Shown here in pieces: positions 46,362-56,584 of a stretch of DNA of 64,000 nucleotides. Every line of letters starts with the position of its first letter. Position 1 is the stretch's first letter. The translations under genes and the position numbers were made by a program. Below the pieces are notes generated by a model. That model was not told where the DNA came from, did no database searches, and saw only the letters and a list, made by a program, of their open reading frames with translations. Source of the DNA: UBA2185 sp964564625 (GTDB lineage: Bacteria; Desulfobacterota; Syntrophia; Syntrophales; UBA2185); NCBI GenBank assembly GCA_964564625.1, contig CAZMBE010000013.1, positions 17,828 through 81,827 on the forward strand, given 5' to 3'.

Positions 46362-46392
46362 TTTATATTCCTCCCTTACTATGCGTATAGTC

Positions 46393-46632
46393 TCATCCTC
46401 TATGGTTATTGGTCTCCATGATATGCTCATCCTCGGTTTTTGATATCCGAGATAAACCCAAACCGAGAAAGAATTGAGTACTTTGATTATGACTACGTAA
46501 TTCCTCCTCTGTTCCAGAAAGTTGCTCTTCCCTACTTCTCTCTCTTTTCATCTCTTCAAGTTTGTTAATTCTCCATCGCAACTCAGCGAGTTCTCTTACA
46601 AGATCGTGTTTCCTCAATACCTTGTCTGCCAT
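46393..46632 (-). CDS. Coiled-coil protein, possible sensor remnant
   Basis: A 79-residue frame with a charged coiled coil (RKHDLVRELAELRWRINKLE) like the linkers that precede PAS domains in sensors such as the HD-GYP gene at 3446. No PAS or catalytic domain follows, so it may be the start of a lost sensor gene. AGAGG lies nine bases upstream of ATG. Confidence 0.4.
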   Translation of the reverse strand: MADKVLRKHDLVRELAELRWRINKLEEMKRERSREEQLSGTEEELRSHNQSTQFFLGLGLSRISKTEDEHIMETNNHRG

Positions 46633-46716
46633 TGCTGCAAACCTCTATGACCTTCTATAATGGATGTCGTTGGAATTCATTCTCATAATTGCTGAAATTC
46701 ACAATTATGGTGACTT

Positions 46717-46890
46717 TCAAGACTTGCCTGTAAGATACCTGATGACGGTATCGTAAAGAACAGACTCTTCACTATCAATATGATGACGAACCCCTGTGGT
46801 TCCCTTGAAAAATTTCATATGGGCAGAGAGAATCGCTGTCTCTAATACTCCCAGTGTCTCCATCTTTTTTTTAAGCTCTGTATTCTCCAT
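46717..46890 (-). CDS. 57-residue conserved-looking protein
   Basis: A complete frame of 57 codons starting MENTELKKKMETLGVLETAI and ending ...SVLYDTVIRYLTGKS. A histidine-rich middle (SAHMKFFKG, VRHHIDSEE) and a clean GAGAAG SD support it. I do not recognise it. It is one of four or five short minus-strand genes in this stretch. Confidence 0.55.
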   Translation of the reverse strand: MENTELKKKMETLGVLETAILSAHMKFFKGTTGVRHHIDSEESVLYDTVIRYLTGKS

Positions 46891-47070
46891 GGTATCTTCT
46901 CTCCAAGTGTTTTTTCGTAGAGTATATCATCACCTTTCATATGAGAATGATATTTCTCACTGTTTTGTGTGGTGTCGATCAGAGTGGTTACTTTTTTTCA
47001 AGAATAGAAAATCCCGGCGGGATATGCAACAGCAATACATTGCATGGATAATATAGGGGAAAACCTTACA

Positions 47071-48741
47071 TTATGATAATGTCAAAAGATAGGATCTTAA
47101 ATTGTCTTTTTTATTTTTAAGATTAAGTTTGATCCTGATGTTATGCCTGTGAAAGGCAACTGTCCCCGGTGATACATTTGATAATTCGCCAATTTCCTTG
47201 GTTGTCTTCCCTTCTTTAATGAGGTTGGCTATCTCGATTTCCTTTGGCGTAAGATTTAAATATTTTGAGGACAGCTTGTTTGAAAAGGGAGAAACGATTT
47301 CTTTCATAGTTGATTCGAGGATGCTTACATAGCCTTTTTCTTTGGCCCCTATGCGGCAGTTCTTCAATTTTTCAATATAGGGCATAACGAGCTGCTTGAC
47401 GTGTGACAGTACGTTCGCTTCAACTTCGTCTTTGTCCTTTTCCCTCTGCTTCAATAAAATCTTCAGGGCGGCATTCATTTCTGTGAGCGTACGGGACTTG
47501 ACTTCCAGTTCCCTATCCCTTTTCTTCAATGAGTCCTCTGCCCGCTTGCGGGCGGTGATATCGTTGAGTACGGTAATGCTCCAGTTTTCCAAAAAGGTTA
47601 TTCTGAATTCGATATCCTTCACGTGTCCGTCTTTGCATGTGATACTGAAATGTCGGTCCACGCCAATACCGGTTTTCACCCTGTCTGCCTTCCAGGCATT
47701 TATGACCTTTTTCCTGTATTCCGCAACAGGGTATGCCTTCTGAAACCAGTCTCTTCCCGTGGGGATATCTTCAATGGTATAACCGGTAATCTCCGTGAAT
47801 TCAGGGTTTACATATTGGTTAACTCCATTTCTGTCAACCAGGGCAACCCCATGGGGGTAGTTTTTAAGGACGGTGAAAAAAGTTTCCCGTTCTTTTTTTA
47901 TTTCCTCCTCCATCTGTTTACGCTCAGTGATCTCCTCGACCAGTTGTTTGTTTTTCTCGGAAAGCTCGGCGGTACGCTCCCGGATCAGCCTCTCCAGCGT
48001 ATCCTCTGTCTGTTTATGTTGGGAGATGTCCCTGAACGATGCCTGAAGAATCCTCATGCCATCATATTCAATGGCGGTGGCAGTAATATCAACGGGGACA
48101 ACTGTTCCATCCTTTCGGAGGACAACACCCTTCTGAAGACCACCTTTTCCGTGAGTAACAATGTCCCTGTGCGCTGCCATGGTAGTTTCCAGTTCTATCG
48201 CAGGATGGAGCTGGGTGTAGTGCATCCGCAACAGCTCTTCTCTCGGGTAGCCGAAGAGTTCCTCCGCCTTCCTGTTCACTTCGAGCAAATTCCCTTGCTC
48301 ATCCCCGAGCACCATAGCATCGCTGGCATTGTTCAAAACAGTCCGGTATTTTTCCTCAGACCTCCTCAGCAACTCTTCCGCCCGTCTGCGCTCGGTAATG
48401 TCACGCGATACGCCCTGAAGGCCGCTAATCTTTCCCCGATCGTAGACAGGTTTGGAATGAACCTCAACAATTCTTGTCTGCCCATTGAATGATGTATATC
48501 TCAGTTCATAGGGGCTTCCTTCCTCACCTTTCATCACACGGTGAAAGTTTCTCTTGGCATGATCATGGTATTCAGGATCAACGATATCGAGGTAATGTAA
48601 AGTATAAAATTTCTCCAACGGGATACCTGACCTGTCGATTATTGCTTGATTCACGAAGGTGAAGTAGCCATCAGTATTAAGCACATATACCCCGTCGCTG
48701 ATGTTGTTTAAGATAGCAAGATATTTTTCTTGGCTCTTCAT
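47071..48741 (-). CDS. PAS-domain sensor with LuxR-type output
   Basis: A 556-residue protein with three PAS domains (starts near residues 5, 130 and 285: YLAILNNISDGVYVLNTDG; YRTVLNNASDAMVLGDEQG; FFTVLKNYPHGVALVDRNG) and a C-terminal LuxR helix-turn-helix (LTPKEIEIANLIKEGKTTKE). It lacks kinase and receiver domains, so it is a one-component regulator in which the PAS domains sense ligand, redox or cofactor. The start at 48741 has a poor SD; the frame is open about 90 bases further upstream. Confidence 0.9.
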   Translation of the reverse strand: MKSQEKYLAILNNISDGVYVLNTDGYFTFVNQAIIDRSGIPLEKFYTLHYLDIVDPEYHDHAKRNFHRVMKGEEGSPYELRYTSFNGQTRIVEVHSKPVYDRGKISGLQGVSRDITERRRAEELLRRSEEKYRTVLNNASDAMVLGDEQGNLLEVNRKAEELFGYPREELLRMHYTQLHPAIELETTMAAHRDIVTHGKGGLQKGVVLRKDGTVVPVDITATAIEYDGMRILQASFRDISQHKQTEDTLERLIRERTAELSEKNKQLVEEITERKQMEEEIKKERETFFTVLKNYPHGVALVDRNGVNQYVNPEFTEITGYTIEDIPTGRDWFQKAYPVAEYRKKVINAWKADRVKTGIGVDRHFSITCKDGHVKDIEFRITFLENWSITVLNDITARKRAEDSLKKRDRELEVKSRTLTEMNAALKILLKQREKDKDEVEANVLSHVKQLVMPYIEKLKNCRIGAKEKGYVSILESTMKEIVSPFSNKLSSKYLNLTPKEIEIANLIKEGKTTKEIGELSNVSPGTVAFHRHNIRIKLNLKNKKDNLRSYLLTLS

Positions 48742-49070
48742 CTGTAATCGTTGATCCTTCTCTTCTAAGAATGCGTAGTTATCATCAATGTGGCAGATTA
48801 CCAGACTAAAGTTTATAAGTAAACATTATCGTCAAGAACGGATACAACCGGTAATCGATAGTATTTATAGCATGTTAATTCTATGGCGTTACAGGTGGCG
48901 TTCGCACCGGCAACCACCGACCGGCCATAAAAAAATAGTTACATCTCTTGTTGCGGTGTCCCTCCTGAACTCTTCAGTTGATGGAATTCAAGAAATGTGC
49001 AAGATTGCCATCGTGAATAGTTGAAATAACCTGTCACCGCCGGGAACCCAGGCGGCACACGGAGGAAAAA
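48742..49070. other. Intergenic region with repeat shared with 57.8 kb
   Basis: No gene seen. The stretch 48912-48941 (AACCACCGACCGGCCATAAA...) nearly matches 57790-57819. CACACGGAGGAAAAA lies just before the next start as its SD. Confidence 0.5.
48912..48941 (+). repeat. Imperfect repeat, copy A
   Basis: AACCACCGACCGGCCATAAA... matches copy B at 57790-57819 with a few substitutions. It lies in an intergenic region upstream of the protease gene. Confidence 0.5.
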
Positions 49071-50702
49071 ATGTCAACCTACAGCATTGGGAGAAACCGC
49101 TCTACGTGGTTCAAATACTTGGATATGAAAAATGTGAATTTTCCCCCAACAATGAAATCTCCCATTTCCTGTACCGTTATAGCCATGCTGATTCTCATCG
49201 CCGGGTCAATGACGCCATTTGCCCTTGCTTACGGATTGGAAGGTTCAAGTCCTAACCCAACCACCGACTCCAAAATTGAAAATTCCGTAGTCAAAATCTT
49301 TGCGACCAAGCGCAACCCCGATCCCTCCAAACCCTGGACCAAACAGGCCCCTCAGGAGGTAACCGGTAGCGGTGTGGTTATGGAGGGTAAGCGAATCCTT
49401 ACCAATGCCCACGTGGTGATCTACGCAAGTCAGGTAAGCGTTCAGGCAAATAAGGGAAGCGACAAGATCTCCGCAACTGTTGAGGCAATCGCCCCGGGTA
49501 TTGACCTTGCCGTTCTAAAACTCGAAGATGAAACATTTTTCAATAACCGTCCACCTTTGAAAAGGGCCCACACCCTGCCTGAGGTTAAGGATACCGTCAT
49601 GGCCTATGGCTTTCCCGTGGGTGGCTCAAGCCTCTCAATTACCAAGGGTATTGTTTCCCGTATTGAATTTACGAGATATAATTACCCTGTTTCGGGACTT
49701 CGCATTCAGATTGACGCCGCAATCAATCCTGGCAACAGCGGTGGACCAGCCATAGTGGACGGCAAGATGATCGGCCTTGCCTTCAGTCACCTCGGAAAGG
49801 CGCAGAATATCGGCTACATAATCCCCTGTGAAGAAGTTGAAATCTTTCTCCAGGATATTGCCGATGGCGTTTATGACGGAAAGCCGGCGCTGTTCGACGA
49901 ACTGCAAACCCTTGAAAATCCAGCCCTTCGTACCTTCCTCAAGCTGGACAAGGAAGTGACAGGTATTGTGGTCCATGAACCGTCGGACGCGGGTGCGCCC
50001 TATCCCTTAAGGAAATGGGATGTAATCACCAGGATCGGCGACAACATAGTGGACAATCAGGGGATGGTTAGGCTCAATAAAAACCTCCGTGTCCACTTTA
50101 GATATTTCATTCAGAAGATTTCAAAGAAAGGACGGGTTCCTCTCACTGTGGTCCGCGGAGGAAAGACACTGTCGGTTGACGTTCCAGTAGCAGTAACCAG
50201 TCCACTGCTGATACCGAGCTTGAACGGCGCCTATCCATCCTTTTTTGTATACGGGCCTCTCGTTTTTTCCAAGGCAACGTTGGAGTATGTCGGCAGATTT
50301 ACTTCTTCGGCAAGCAACGTGTTCGCTGCCCTCAGTATTGCGGGGAGTCCCCTAGCAACAAGGCTTGGCGATACACCCGCATTTGACGGTGAGGAATTGG
50401 TCATCGTCTCTTCACCTTCTTTCCCCCACAGGCTGGTGAAGGGTTACTCCAGTCTCGGAGGTGAGGTAGTGTGGGCCGTCAACGATACGGTTATAAAAAA
50501 CCTGAAACATCTTGTGGAGGTGCTCAGGGACAGCAAGGCAGAGTTTATCAAGATTGAGTTTAAACGCCATTTCAGTGAAACAATGATCTTTCCCCGTAAA
50601 GACATGGTCAATGCCACTGAAGAAATTTTGACAGACAATGGTATCCGCAGTCAGGGCTCACCGGATACACTGGCCGTGTGGAACAGCAAGCCGTCTCAAT
50701 AA
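49071..50702 (+). CDS. Deg-type serine protease with PDZ domain
   Basis: A 543-residue exported protease. After about 30 residues a signal peptide (CTVIAMLILIAGSMTPFALA) appears. The trypsin-like triad is His in ILTNAHVVIYAS, Asp in APGIDLAVLKLED and Ser in INPGNSGGPAIVDGK. The following PDZ region (GIVVHEPSDAGAPYPLRKWD) and long C-terminal domain resemble the Deg9/Deg2 type rather than classical DegP. It probably acts in periplasmic protein quality control. ACGGAGG precedes ATG 49071. Confidence 0.9.
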   Translation: MSTYSIGRNRSTWFKYLDMKNVNFPPTMKSPISCTVIAMLILIAGSMTPFALAYGLEGSSPNPTTDSKIENSVVKIFATKRNPDPSKPWTKQAPQEVTGSGVVMEGKRILTNAHVVIYASQVSVQANKGSDKISATVEAIAPGIDLAVLKLEDETFFNNRPPLKRAHTLPEVKDTVMAYGFPVGGSSLSITKGIVSRIEFTRYNYPVSGLRIQIDAAINPGNSGGPAIVDGKMIGLAFSHLGKAQNIGYIIPCEEVEIFLQDIADGVYDGKPALFDELQTLENPALRTFLKLDKEVTGIVVHEPSDAGAPYPLRKWDVITRIGDNIVDNQGMVRLNKNLRVHFRYFIQKISKKGRVPLTVVRGGKTLSVDVPVAVTSPLLIPSLNGAYPSFFVYGPLVFSKATLEYVGRFTSSASNVFAALSIAGSPLATRLGDTPAFDGEELVIVSSPSFPHRLVKGYSSLGGEVVWAVNDTVIKNLKHLVEVLRDSKAEFIKIEFKRHFSETMIFPRKDMVNATEEILTDNGIRSQGSPDTLAVWNSKPSQ

Positions 50703-50977
50703 GCGCCTCATATTAATGGACAGACGGTAAAAAGGGGAATAAGGAAAAGAATCTAAATGCCTGTTTTTCACCAAATCTTAACTGCCTTCAATGCGTAATG
50801 ATCACCTTTATGGGCATCATCAATATTCCTCGGGTGAATATATTCGCCAAACACTTTGTGAGAAAAGACGCACAGGAGAGGTTTGTTCAAATTTTGCCGG
50901 TTTTTAAATGCATGCAGCGTAGTCCGTGTCCGGCATACATCCACGATTCCGGGTGATATGGGTTACGGGAGGACGTA

Positions 50978-51670
50978 GTGTCACACGCAGTCATACGAGT
51001 GGTCGACCTCTGGAAATACTACGATGAAGAGGGTCGCGGCGGTACGGCGGCTCTCCGCGGGACAAGCCTGGAAGTGCGCCGGGGAGAAGTGCTCGCCATC
51101 TTCGGGAAGAGCGGTTCCGGAAAGAGCACTTTTCTCAACCTCATTGCCGGTCTCGACCGTCCTACCCGCGGTCTCATTGAAATCGAGGGAAAAAACCTTG
51201 AGACGCTCGGCGAAGCGGGCCGAACAGAATTGCGCAGAACAAGGTTGGGGTTTGTGTTCCAGTTCTTCAATCTTATTCCCACCCTCACCGCTCTGGAAAA
51301 TGTGCACCTGTCTTTGGAACTTGCCGGTATATCGAACCTTCAGATAGCCGGAGAAGCCCTTGCCGGAGTCAGCCTTCATGGAAAGGAACGGCGCTATCCC
51401 CATGAACTTTCAGGAGGAGAACAACAGCGCGTGGCCATTGCACGTGCCCTCGTCAAGGAGCCTGCCCTGGTTCTGGCCGATGAGCCGACAGGAAATCTGG
51501 ACACAGTGACTGGGAACGAGATACTGAAGATACTGACTTCCCGGTGCCGGCAGACCGGCATGACCCTTGTTATGGTTACCCACACTTCTCGTGCATGCCA
51601 TTACGCTGATCGTATTCTGACAATGGTCGACGGCATCATCACAGAAAAATTGAACAGTGATGAACTATGA
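50978..51670 (+). CDS. ABC transporter ATP-binding protein (LolD/MacB type)
   Basis: A 230-residue ATPase: Walker A FGKSGSGKSTFLN, Q-loop region VFQFFNLIPTLTALENVH, signature LSGGEQQRVAIARALVKEP and Walker B LVLADEPTGNLD. This is the LolD/MacB/FtsE subgroup. It pairs with the FtsX-type permease 19 bases downstream. The GTG start follows GGGAGGAC. Confidence 0.93.
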   Translation: MSHAVIRVVDLWKYYDEEGRGGTAALRGTSLEVRRGEVLAIFGKSGSGKSTFLNLIAGLDRPTRGLIEIEGKNLETLGEAGRTELRRTRLGFVFQFFNLIPTLTALENVHLSLELAGISNLQIAGEALAGVSLHGKERRYPHELSGGEQQRVAIARALVKEPALVLADEPTGNLDTVTGNEILKILTSRCRQTGMTLVMVTHTSRACHYADRILTMVDGIITEKLNSDEL

Positions 51671-51689
51671 GGAAGGGTGAAATCCCCTT

Positions 51690-54179
51690 GTGAAAATAGT
51701 TACAAAATCCTTTTTGAGATACTTGATCAGACGACGGAGCCTGAGTCTCCTGCAACTCATGGGCATCGCCTGTGGCGTGGCTGCCGTGATAGGTATGGTC
51801 CTCTCGGCCAGATCGGCCCTGTCAAGTTTCAGTGATGCCGTTTCATTTCTCCAGGGAAAAGGCACCCACCTCATCGAACGTCCGGCAGGTACAATGGATG
51901 AAAGGATTTTGACCGATTTGATGCGTGATCGGGCAGTCCGTTTCCTGTCACCTGTCCTCGACCGCAGACTTCGACTTGAGGACGGTAACCTGATTCGGGT
52001 TCTCGGCATAGATCCCTTTCTTGACCGGCAGATGCGGCCGGAGCTCTTACACTCACCATTCACACAGCGACGAGGAGGATCAGGAGAACGGAACATGGGA
52101 TTTTTCCTCGACGATCGGGCTGTTTTTCTTGAGGCGGGGCTCGCCGCTAAAATGGGAATTTCTCCGGGCAATGATATGAAAACATCCAGAGGTCTTCTTC
52201 GGGTAATTGCCACTTTTCCCAACCCGTCTGGCGAGCCTCTTATCCTTATGGACATCGCTCATGCCCAAAAAATGTTTGAACTTCCTGGTCAAGTGGATCA
52301 TGTCGATTTGATTCTTGATGATGAGGTTGATTTCAGGAGCAGATGGGAAACCGGTTTCCGGATACAGTCAAGTCTTGAGCGTCAGGAAACGTTCAGATCC
52401 ATGGTAGGTGCATTCCGTCTGAACCTCGAAGCCATGTCACTGATGGCCCTTTTTGTTGCTGTCTTTCTGATCTATAACACAACAATGTTCACTGTTGTGA
52501 GCCGGAGAAAGGATGCGGGTATTCTGAGAAGCCTGGGTGTTAAGCGGCATGAGGTTACCATTGCTTTTCTTGCCGAAATCCTGATCCTCGGTACGGTAGG
52601 AGGGGCTATCGGAAGTATCCTTGGTTACCTGCTCAGCCATTTTCTCACGATGATCATAGGCAGCACCATCAGCAATCTCTATTTCTTTCTGCGACCGACA
52701 CCACCTATATGGTCGTTCTTGATCCTGCTGAACGGGATCATACTTGGCTGCGGAGCAAGTATTCTGGGAAGCATTCTCCCACTTGTTGAACTGGCCCGCA
52801 CTGATCCCGTAGAAGCGCTTCGGGGCCGGTCAGCATCCCGGCGGAGCGGCAAAAAAGCGCTAAAGGCGGCGTACGCCGGCACAGTCGTCTTGATGATCAG
52901 TCTCGTCATTCTTCTTGCATCGGGGAAACAAATCTATATGGCCTATGCCGCGACCTTCGGGTTTCTTTTGGGATTGAGCTTGTTAACGGGGATTCTCCTC
53001 GTGTATGCGGCGCCTGTCTTAAAGGTGTTTCTTTCCCTCGTAGGTGGGCTACCCGGTAAAGTGGCCGCAGGGAACATCCGGCAAAATCTCGGCCGGTCGG
53101 GTGTCGCCGTGGCGGCCTTCATGGTAGCCCTTTCCATGTCCATCGGCCTCGCTTCCATGATCGGCAGTTTCCGGGAGTCTCTCGCATGGTGGATGGGAAC
53201 CCAGCTCAGGGGAGATCTTTACATTTCGAACGCCTCGGAAACGGAAGTCCCTATTGACTTCTATGAGGAAATAAGATCCATAAATGCCATTGACGGTGTT
53301 GATGCGTACCGCAAGGTGAAAATCCTCTATCTAGGGAGAACTGCCTATATCGCTGCCATCAATGCCCCTGTACTGCAGCGTTTTGCCCGTTTCGCATGGA
53401 TCGAGGGTGGCGACGAGCACTGGGAAGCCGTGAAAAGTGGCGGTGTGATCATTTCGGAAAGTTTTGCCAGGAATTTCAATGTCCGACCAGGGGATACAAT
53501 CGCACTGGACGGGATTGGAGGAACCGTTCAACTCAAAGTGGAAGCAGCATTTTATGATTATTCTACGGAGCATGGTCTCATCATGATGGACCGGAGCACA
53601 TATCTTAATCTGTTTCACGATTATGCCATCAACAGCGTGGCTGTCTTCATCAACCCTGCGAATCCCCGCCGGCAGGAGCTTCTCGACACCGTGAGAGAAA
53701 AAGCTCTGGCCAGGGGGCTCCCCGTTTTTACCCAGAAGCAGTTCTATAACAGTATCCTTGAAGTGTTTGACAGCACCTTCGCTATAACACGTTCCATGCG
53801 CATCATTGCCATTGTCATTGCCTTTTTCGGCATTGCTGGGGCTTTAATGACCCTTTTCATAGAGCGGCAGAGGGATTTCGGAATATATCGCGCTCTGGGC
53901 TTCTCCACCGGCCAGGTATCGTCCATGACACTCATGGAAGCCATGGGAATGGGGTTTATCAGCTTCGTCCTCAGCTGCGCTGTGGGAACGATCCTGGCGT
54001 TTATTTTGATCAAGGTGATCAATCTCCGGAGTTTTAACTGGACCATCTTTTTCCATATACAGTGGCAGCCCTATCTTCTTACAGCCGTGACAGCCGTCCT
54101 CGCGAGTCTTGGGGCGGCACTGTATCCGATATGGAAGGTCAGGCGAAATTATCCGCAGATGCAGATAAGGGAAGAATAA
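51690..54179 (+). CDS. ABC transporter permease, FtsX/MacB-like fusion
   Basis: An 829-residue membrane protein with about ten helices in two FtsX-like halves and large periplasmic domains (roughly 45-250 and 515-690). It has the MacB-type opening RRRSLSLLQLMGIACGVAAV and FtsX helices such as LLTAVTAVLASLGAALYPIW. It belongs to the AttFG/DUF214-type mechanotransmission exporters, which need not move substrate across the membrane themselves. GTG start; it follows the ATPase directly and precedes the AttH-like gene. Confidence 0.88.
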   Translation: MKIVTKSFLRYLIRRRSLSLLQLMGIACGVAAVIGMVLSARSALSSFSDAVSFLQGKGTHLIERPAGTMDERILTDLMRDRAVRFLSPVLDRRLRLEDGNLIRVLGIDPFLDRQMRPELLHSPFTQRRGGSGERNMGFFLDDRAVFLEAGLAAKMGISPGNDMKTSRGLLRVIATFPNPSGEPLILMDIAHAQKMFELPGQVDHVDLILDDEVDFRSRWETGFRIQSSLERQETFRSMVGAFRLNLEAMSLMALFVAVFLIYNTTMFTVVSRRKDAGILRSLGVKRHEVTIAFLAEILILGTVGGAIGSILGYLLSHFLTMIIGSTISNLYFFLRPTPPIWSFLILLNGIILGCGASILGSILPLVELARTDPVEALRGRSASRRSGKKALKAAYAGTVVLMISLVILLASGKQIYMAYAATFGFLLGLSLLTGILLVYAAPVLKVFLSLVGGLPGKVAAGNIRQNLGRSGVAVAAFMVALSMSIGLASMIGSFRESLAWWMGTQLRGDLYISNASETEVPIDFYEEIRSINAIDGVDAYRKVKILYLGRTAYIAAINAPVLQRFARFAWIEGGDEHWEAVKSGGVIISESFARNFNVRPGDTIALDGIGGTVQLKVEAAFYDYSTEHGLIMMDRSTYLNLFHDYAINSVAVFINPANPRRQELLDTVREKALARGLPVFTQKQFYNSILEVFDSTFAITRSMRIIAIVIAFFGIAGALMTLFIERQRDFGIYRALGFSTGQVSSMTLMEAMGMGFISFVLSCAVGTILAFILIKVINLRSFNWTIFFHIQWQPYLLTAVTAVLASLGAALYPIWKVRRNYPQMQIREE

Positions 54180-54215
54180 GAACGAAAAAAACACAAGAAC
54201 CCTCGAGCAGGCAAT

Positions 54216-55337
54216 ATGAAAAGACTGATTTCAAGTGTCATGATGGTTCTGATAGCGGTCCTGATCGTCATTCTGATGTCACCGGTGCCGGCACCTGGTG
54301 ACGGATGGAAGCAGGCCATCACGCCGAGGTCGTGGCATTTTCCAAAGGATCACGGTGCTCATCCTGATTACCGCACGGAGTGGTGGTATTTTACGGGAAA
54401 TCTTGTCGACGAAAAAAGCAATCGCTATGGCTATCAGCTCACCTTTTTCCGTCAGGGCATACAAACGGAGAGAAAAAATCGATGGAGCACCTGGTCCATA
54501 CGCGATGTCTATCTTGCTCACTTCGCCATTTCCGACATTGGGAGCGGCTCTTTCTGGTTTTCCGAACAGGTTTCCCGTACAGGCCCCGGTCTGGCGGGAG
54601 CAAGCACACACGGCATGGATGTCTGGTGTCTGAATTGGCGCGCCCGGATGAAAAACGGCAGGATCCTCCTCGACGCAAAGCACGGCGGCACGTATTTGCG
54701 GTTGGAACTCATCCCTGGAAAACCCGTCGTCCTTCACGGTGAAAACGGACTGAGCAGAAAAGGCCCCCTCGGTGGACAGGCCACGTACTACTATTCATTC
54801 ACCAATCTGGAAACAAAAGGTATCCTGAAAACAGAAAAGATGTCCGATCCTGTAAATGTCACCGGCAAGAGTTGGTTCGATCAGGAATTCGGCTCACATC
54901 AACTTTCCGGAGAGCAGGTGGGGTGGGACTGGTTCAGCCTCCATCTGTCTGACGGCCGTGATCTCATGATTTATATGCTCCGCCGCAAAGACGGCACTGT
55001 GGAGCCATCTTCATCGGGGACACTGGTCGAGAAAAATGGCCGGGCTCGACATTTGAAGCTTCAGGACATAGATATACAGCTGCTTGCTCACTGGAAGAGC
55101 CCCGCGAGCGGTGGTCTGTATCCAAGCCGCTGGCAAATCCGTATCCCCCTGGCTGATATAAGTTTGGTATTTTCAACGATGATCACAAACCAGGAACTCG
55201 ACACGGCTGGTTCAACAGGCGTAATCTATTACGAGGGATCCGTCGGTGGAAAAGGAACTTCTTCCCATAAACCAGTGACATCTGATGGGTATGTGGAAAT
55301 GACAGGATACGCCGGAAGCATCGGGGGCGTCATCTGA
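54216..55337 (+). CDS. AttH/CrtC-like lipocalin-family exported protein
   Basis: A 373-residue protein with a signal peptide (MVLIAVLIVILMSPVPAPGD) and the AttH/carotenoid-1,2-hydratase-like fold: FPKDHGAHPDYRTEWWYFTG, NRYGYQLTFFRQG and the second domain WFDQEFGSHQLSGEQVGWDW. Genes of this type often stand with an ABC ATPase and FtsX-type permease, the AttEFGH arrangement. The pigment reaction is not implied. The substrate is unknown; it is probably lipid-linked. Confidence 0.85.
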   Translation: MKRLISSVMMVLIAVLIVILMSPVPAPGDGWKQAITPRSWHFPKDHGAHPDYRTEWWYFTGNLVDEKSNRYGYQLTFFRQGIQTERKNRWSTWSIRDVYLAHFAISDIGSGSFWFSEQVSRTGPGLAGASTHGMDVWCLNWRARMKNGRILLDAKHGGTYLRLELIPGKPVVLHGENGLSRKGPLGGQATYYYSFTNLETKGILKTEKMSDPVNVTGKSWFDQEFGSHQLSGEQVGWDWFSLHLSDGRDLMIYMLRRKDGTVEPSSSGTLVEKNGRARHLKLQDIDIQLLAHWKSPASGGLYPSRWQIRIPLADISLVFSTMITNQELDTAGSTGVIYYEGSVGGKGTSSHKPVTSDGYVEMTGYAGSIGGVI

Positions 55338-55452
55338 GTCATGAGTGGATGGTTTAAGATTCATCCACCCTGTTTCACGCTCTTTGTCCTATTAGCTTCG
55401 GAAGAATAATGTCGTAAAAAAACACGAAATCAAATACAAAAAAATTTTCTCC

Positions 55453-56508
55453 ATGAGAATTGGCATGAGCCGCAGTCCTTCGAACATTGCGATCTGGTGG
55501 CAGGCGTTTCGCTATCATTTTGTACCTGCCAGTTTTTTACCCGCGTTTTTAGGCAGTATAATCGCCTGGGCTATGACCGGAAGATTTTATCCGTCGTATT
55601 TTATTTTGACAGTTCTTGGTGTTACCATCAACCATATCGCCTTGAATATGACGGATGATTATTATGATTTTCACCATTCTGTTGATCGTGGAAAAAATAG
55701 GGAAAGAAATCCGTATTCCGGTGGTAGCGGCACGCTTACGAGCGGTCATCTCTTGCCCCGACAGATGGCACGGGCATTTCGTGTCGGGTATTTGATCACG
55801 ATTGGCATCGGTCTTGTTCTTGTGGCGACACGAGGGTGGCAGGTGTTGTTTTTTGGCGTATTTGGCCTGTGGTGCGCCTTTTTTTACACAGCGCCGCCAA
55901 TACGCTATGGCTATCGTGGCTTTGGCGAATTGTCTCAGCTCGTTAATTTTAGCCTGACCATTGGACTCGGGGCTTTTTTTGTCCAGTCACAATACATCTC
56001 CTGGGACGCGATGTATGTGCTGCTGCCGTTAGGTTTCATGATGTTTGCCATGATCATCATCAATGAAATTCCTGATGAAAATGATGACCGTACGGGCGGC
56101 AAACGGAATTTAGTCGTCATCTTCGGCAAGGAAAAATCTGTTTGGTTTTACGGATTGAGCATGCTCAGCGCTTACTTGATTCTTATCCTTGCACCATTGA
56201 TTGGATCTGCAAGCGCGTGGGTTTATTGCGCACTGGTCACGCTCCCCTGGTTCTTCAAGGCATTAAGGATTTTAATTAAAAATTATAACCATGATTCGAA
56301 AATGTCACCAGCCAACATGCTGACCATTCGTATTCATAATATAAGCGGGATTCTCCTGTGCCTTGCATATATCATACATGGTGTTGATAAAGGTAACGAT
56401 GTGAGGCAAATGGTAATCCCTATTGTCATGTTGATTATTTTATATTTTCCGGTTGCCTTGACCATTTTTTTTAATATCGTGACGCTGAAACCGGGTGAAA
56501 ATACTTGA
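55453..56508 (+). CDS. UbiA-family prenyltransferase
   Basis: A 351-residue membrane enzyme with about nine helices. The first aspartate-rich motif is NMTDDYYDFHHSVDRGKN and the second DENDDRTGGKRNLVV. It transfers a polyprenyl chain to an aromatic acceptor, probably in the menaquinone pathway (MenA branch: NPYSGGSGTLTSG). Other UbiA substrates are possible; men genes are not adjacent. Confidence 0.85.
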   Translation: MRIGMSRSPSNIAIWWQAFRYHFVPASFLPAFLGSIIAWAMTGRFYPSYFILTVLGVTINHIALNMTDDYYDFHHSVDRGKNRERNPYSGGSGTLTSGHLLPRQMARAFRVGYLITIGIGLVLVATRGWQVLFFGVFGLWCAFFYTAPPIRYGYRGFGELSQLVNFSLTIGLGAFFVQSQYISWDAMYVLLPLGFMMFAMIIINEIPDENDDRTGGKRNLVVIFGKEKSVWFYGLSMLSAYLILILAPLIGSASAWVYCALVTLPWFFKALRILIKNYNHDSKMSPANMLTIRIHNISGILLCLAYIIHGVDKGNDVRQMVIPIVMLIILYFPVALTIFFNIVTLKPGENT

Positions 56509-56584
56509 AATCATGTTTTTTAATATCTCAATCAGTAAAGGCGGTAGCTATATTTTTAAGCACTTAGAGAAAGAAACAACGATG

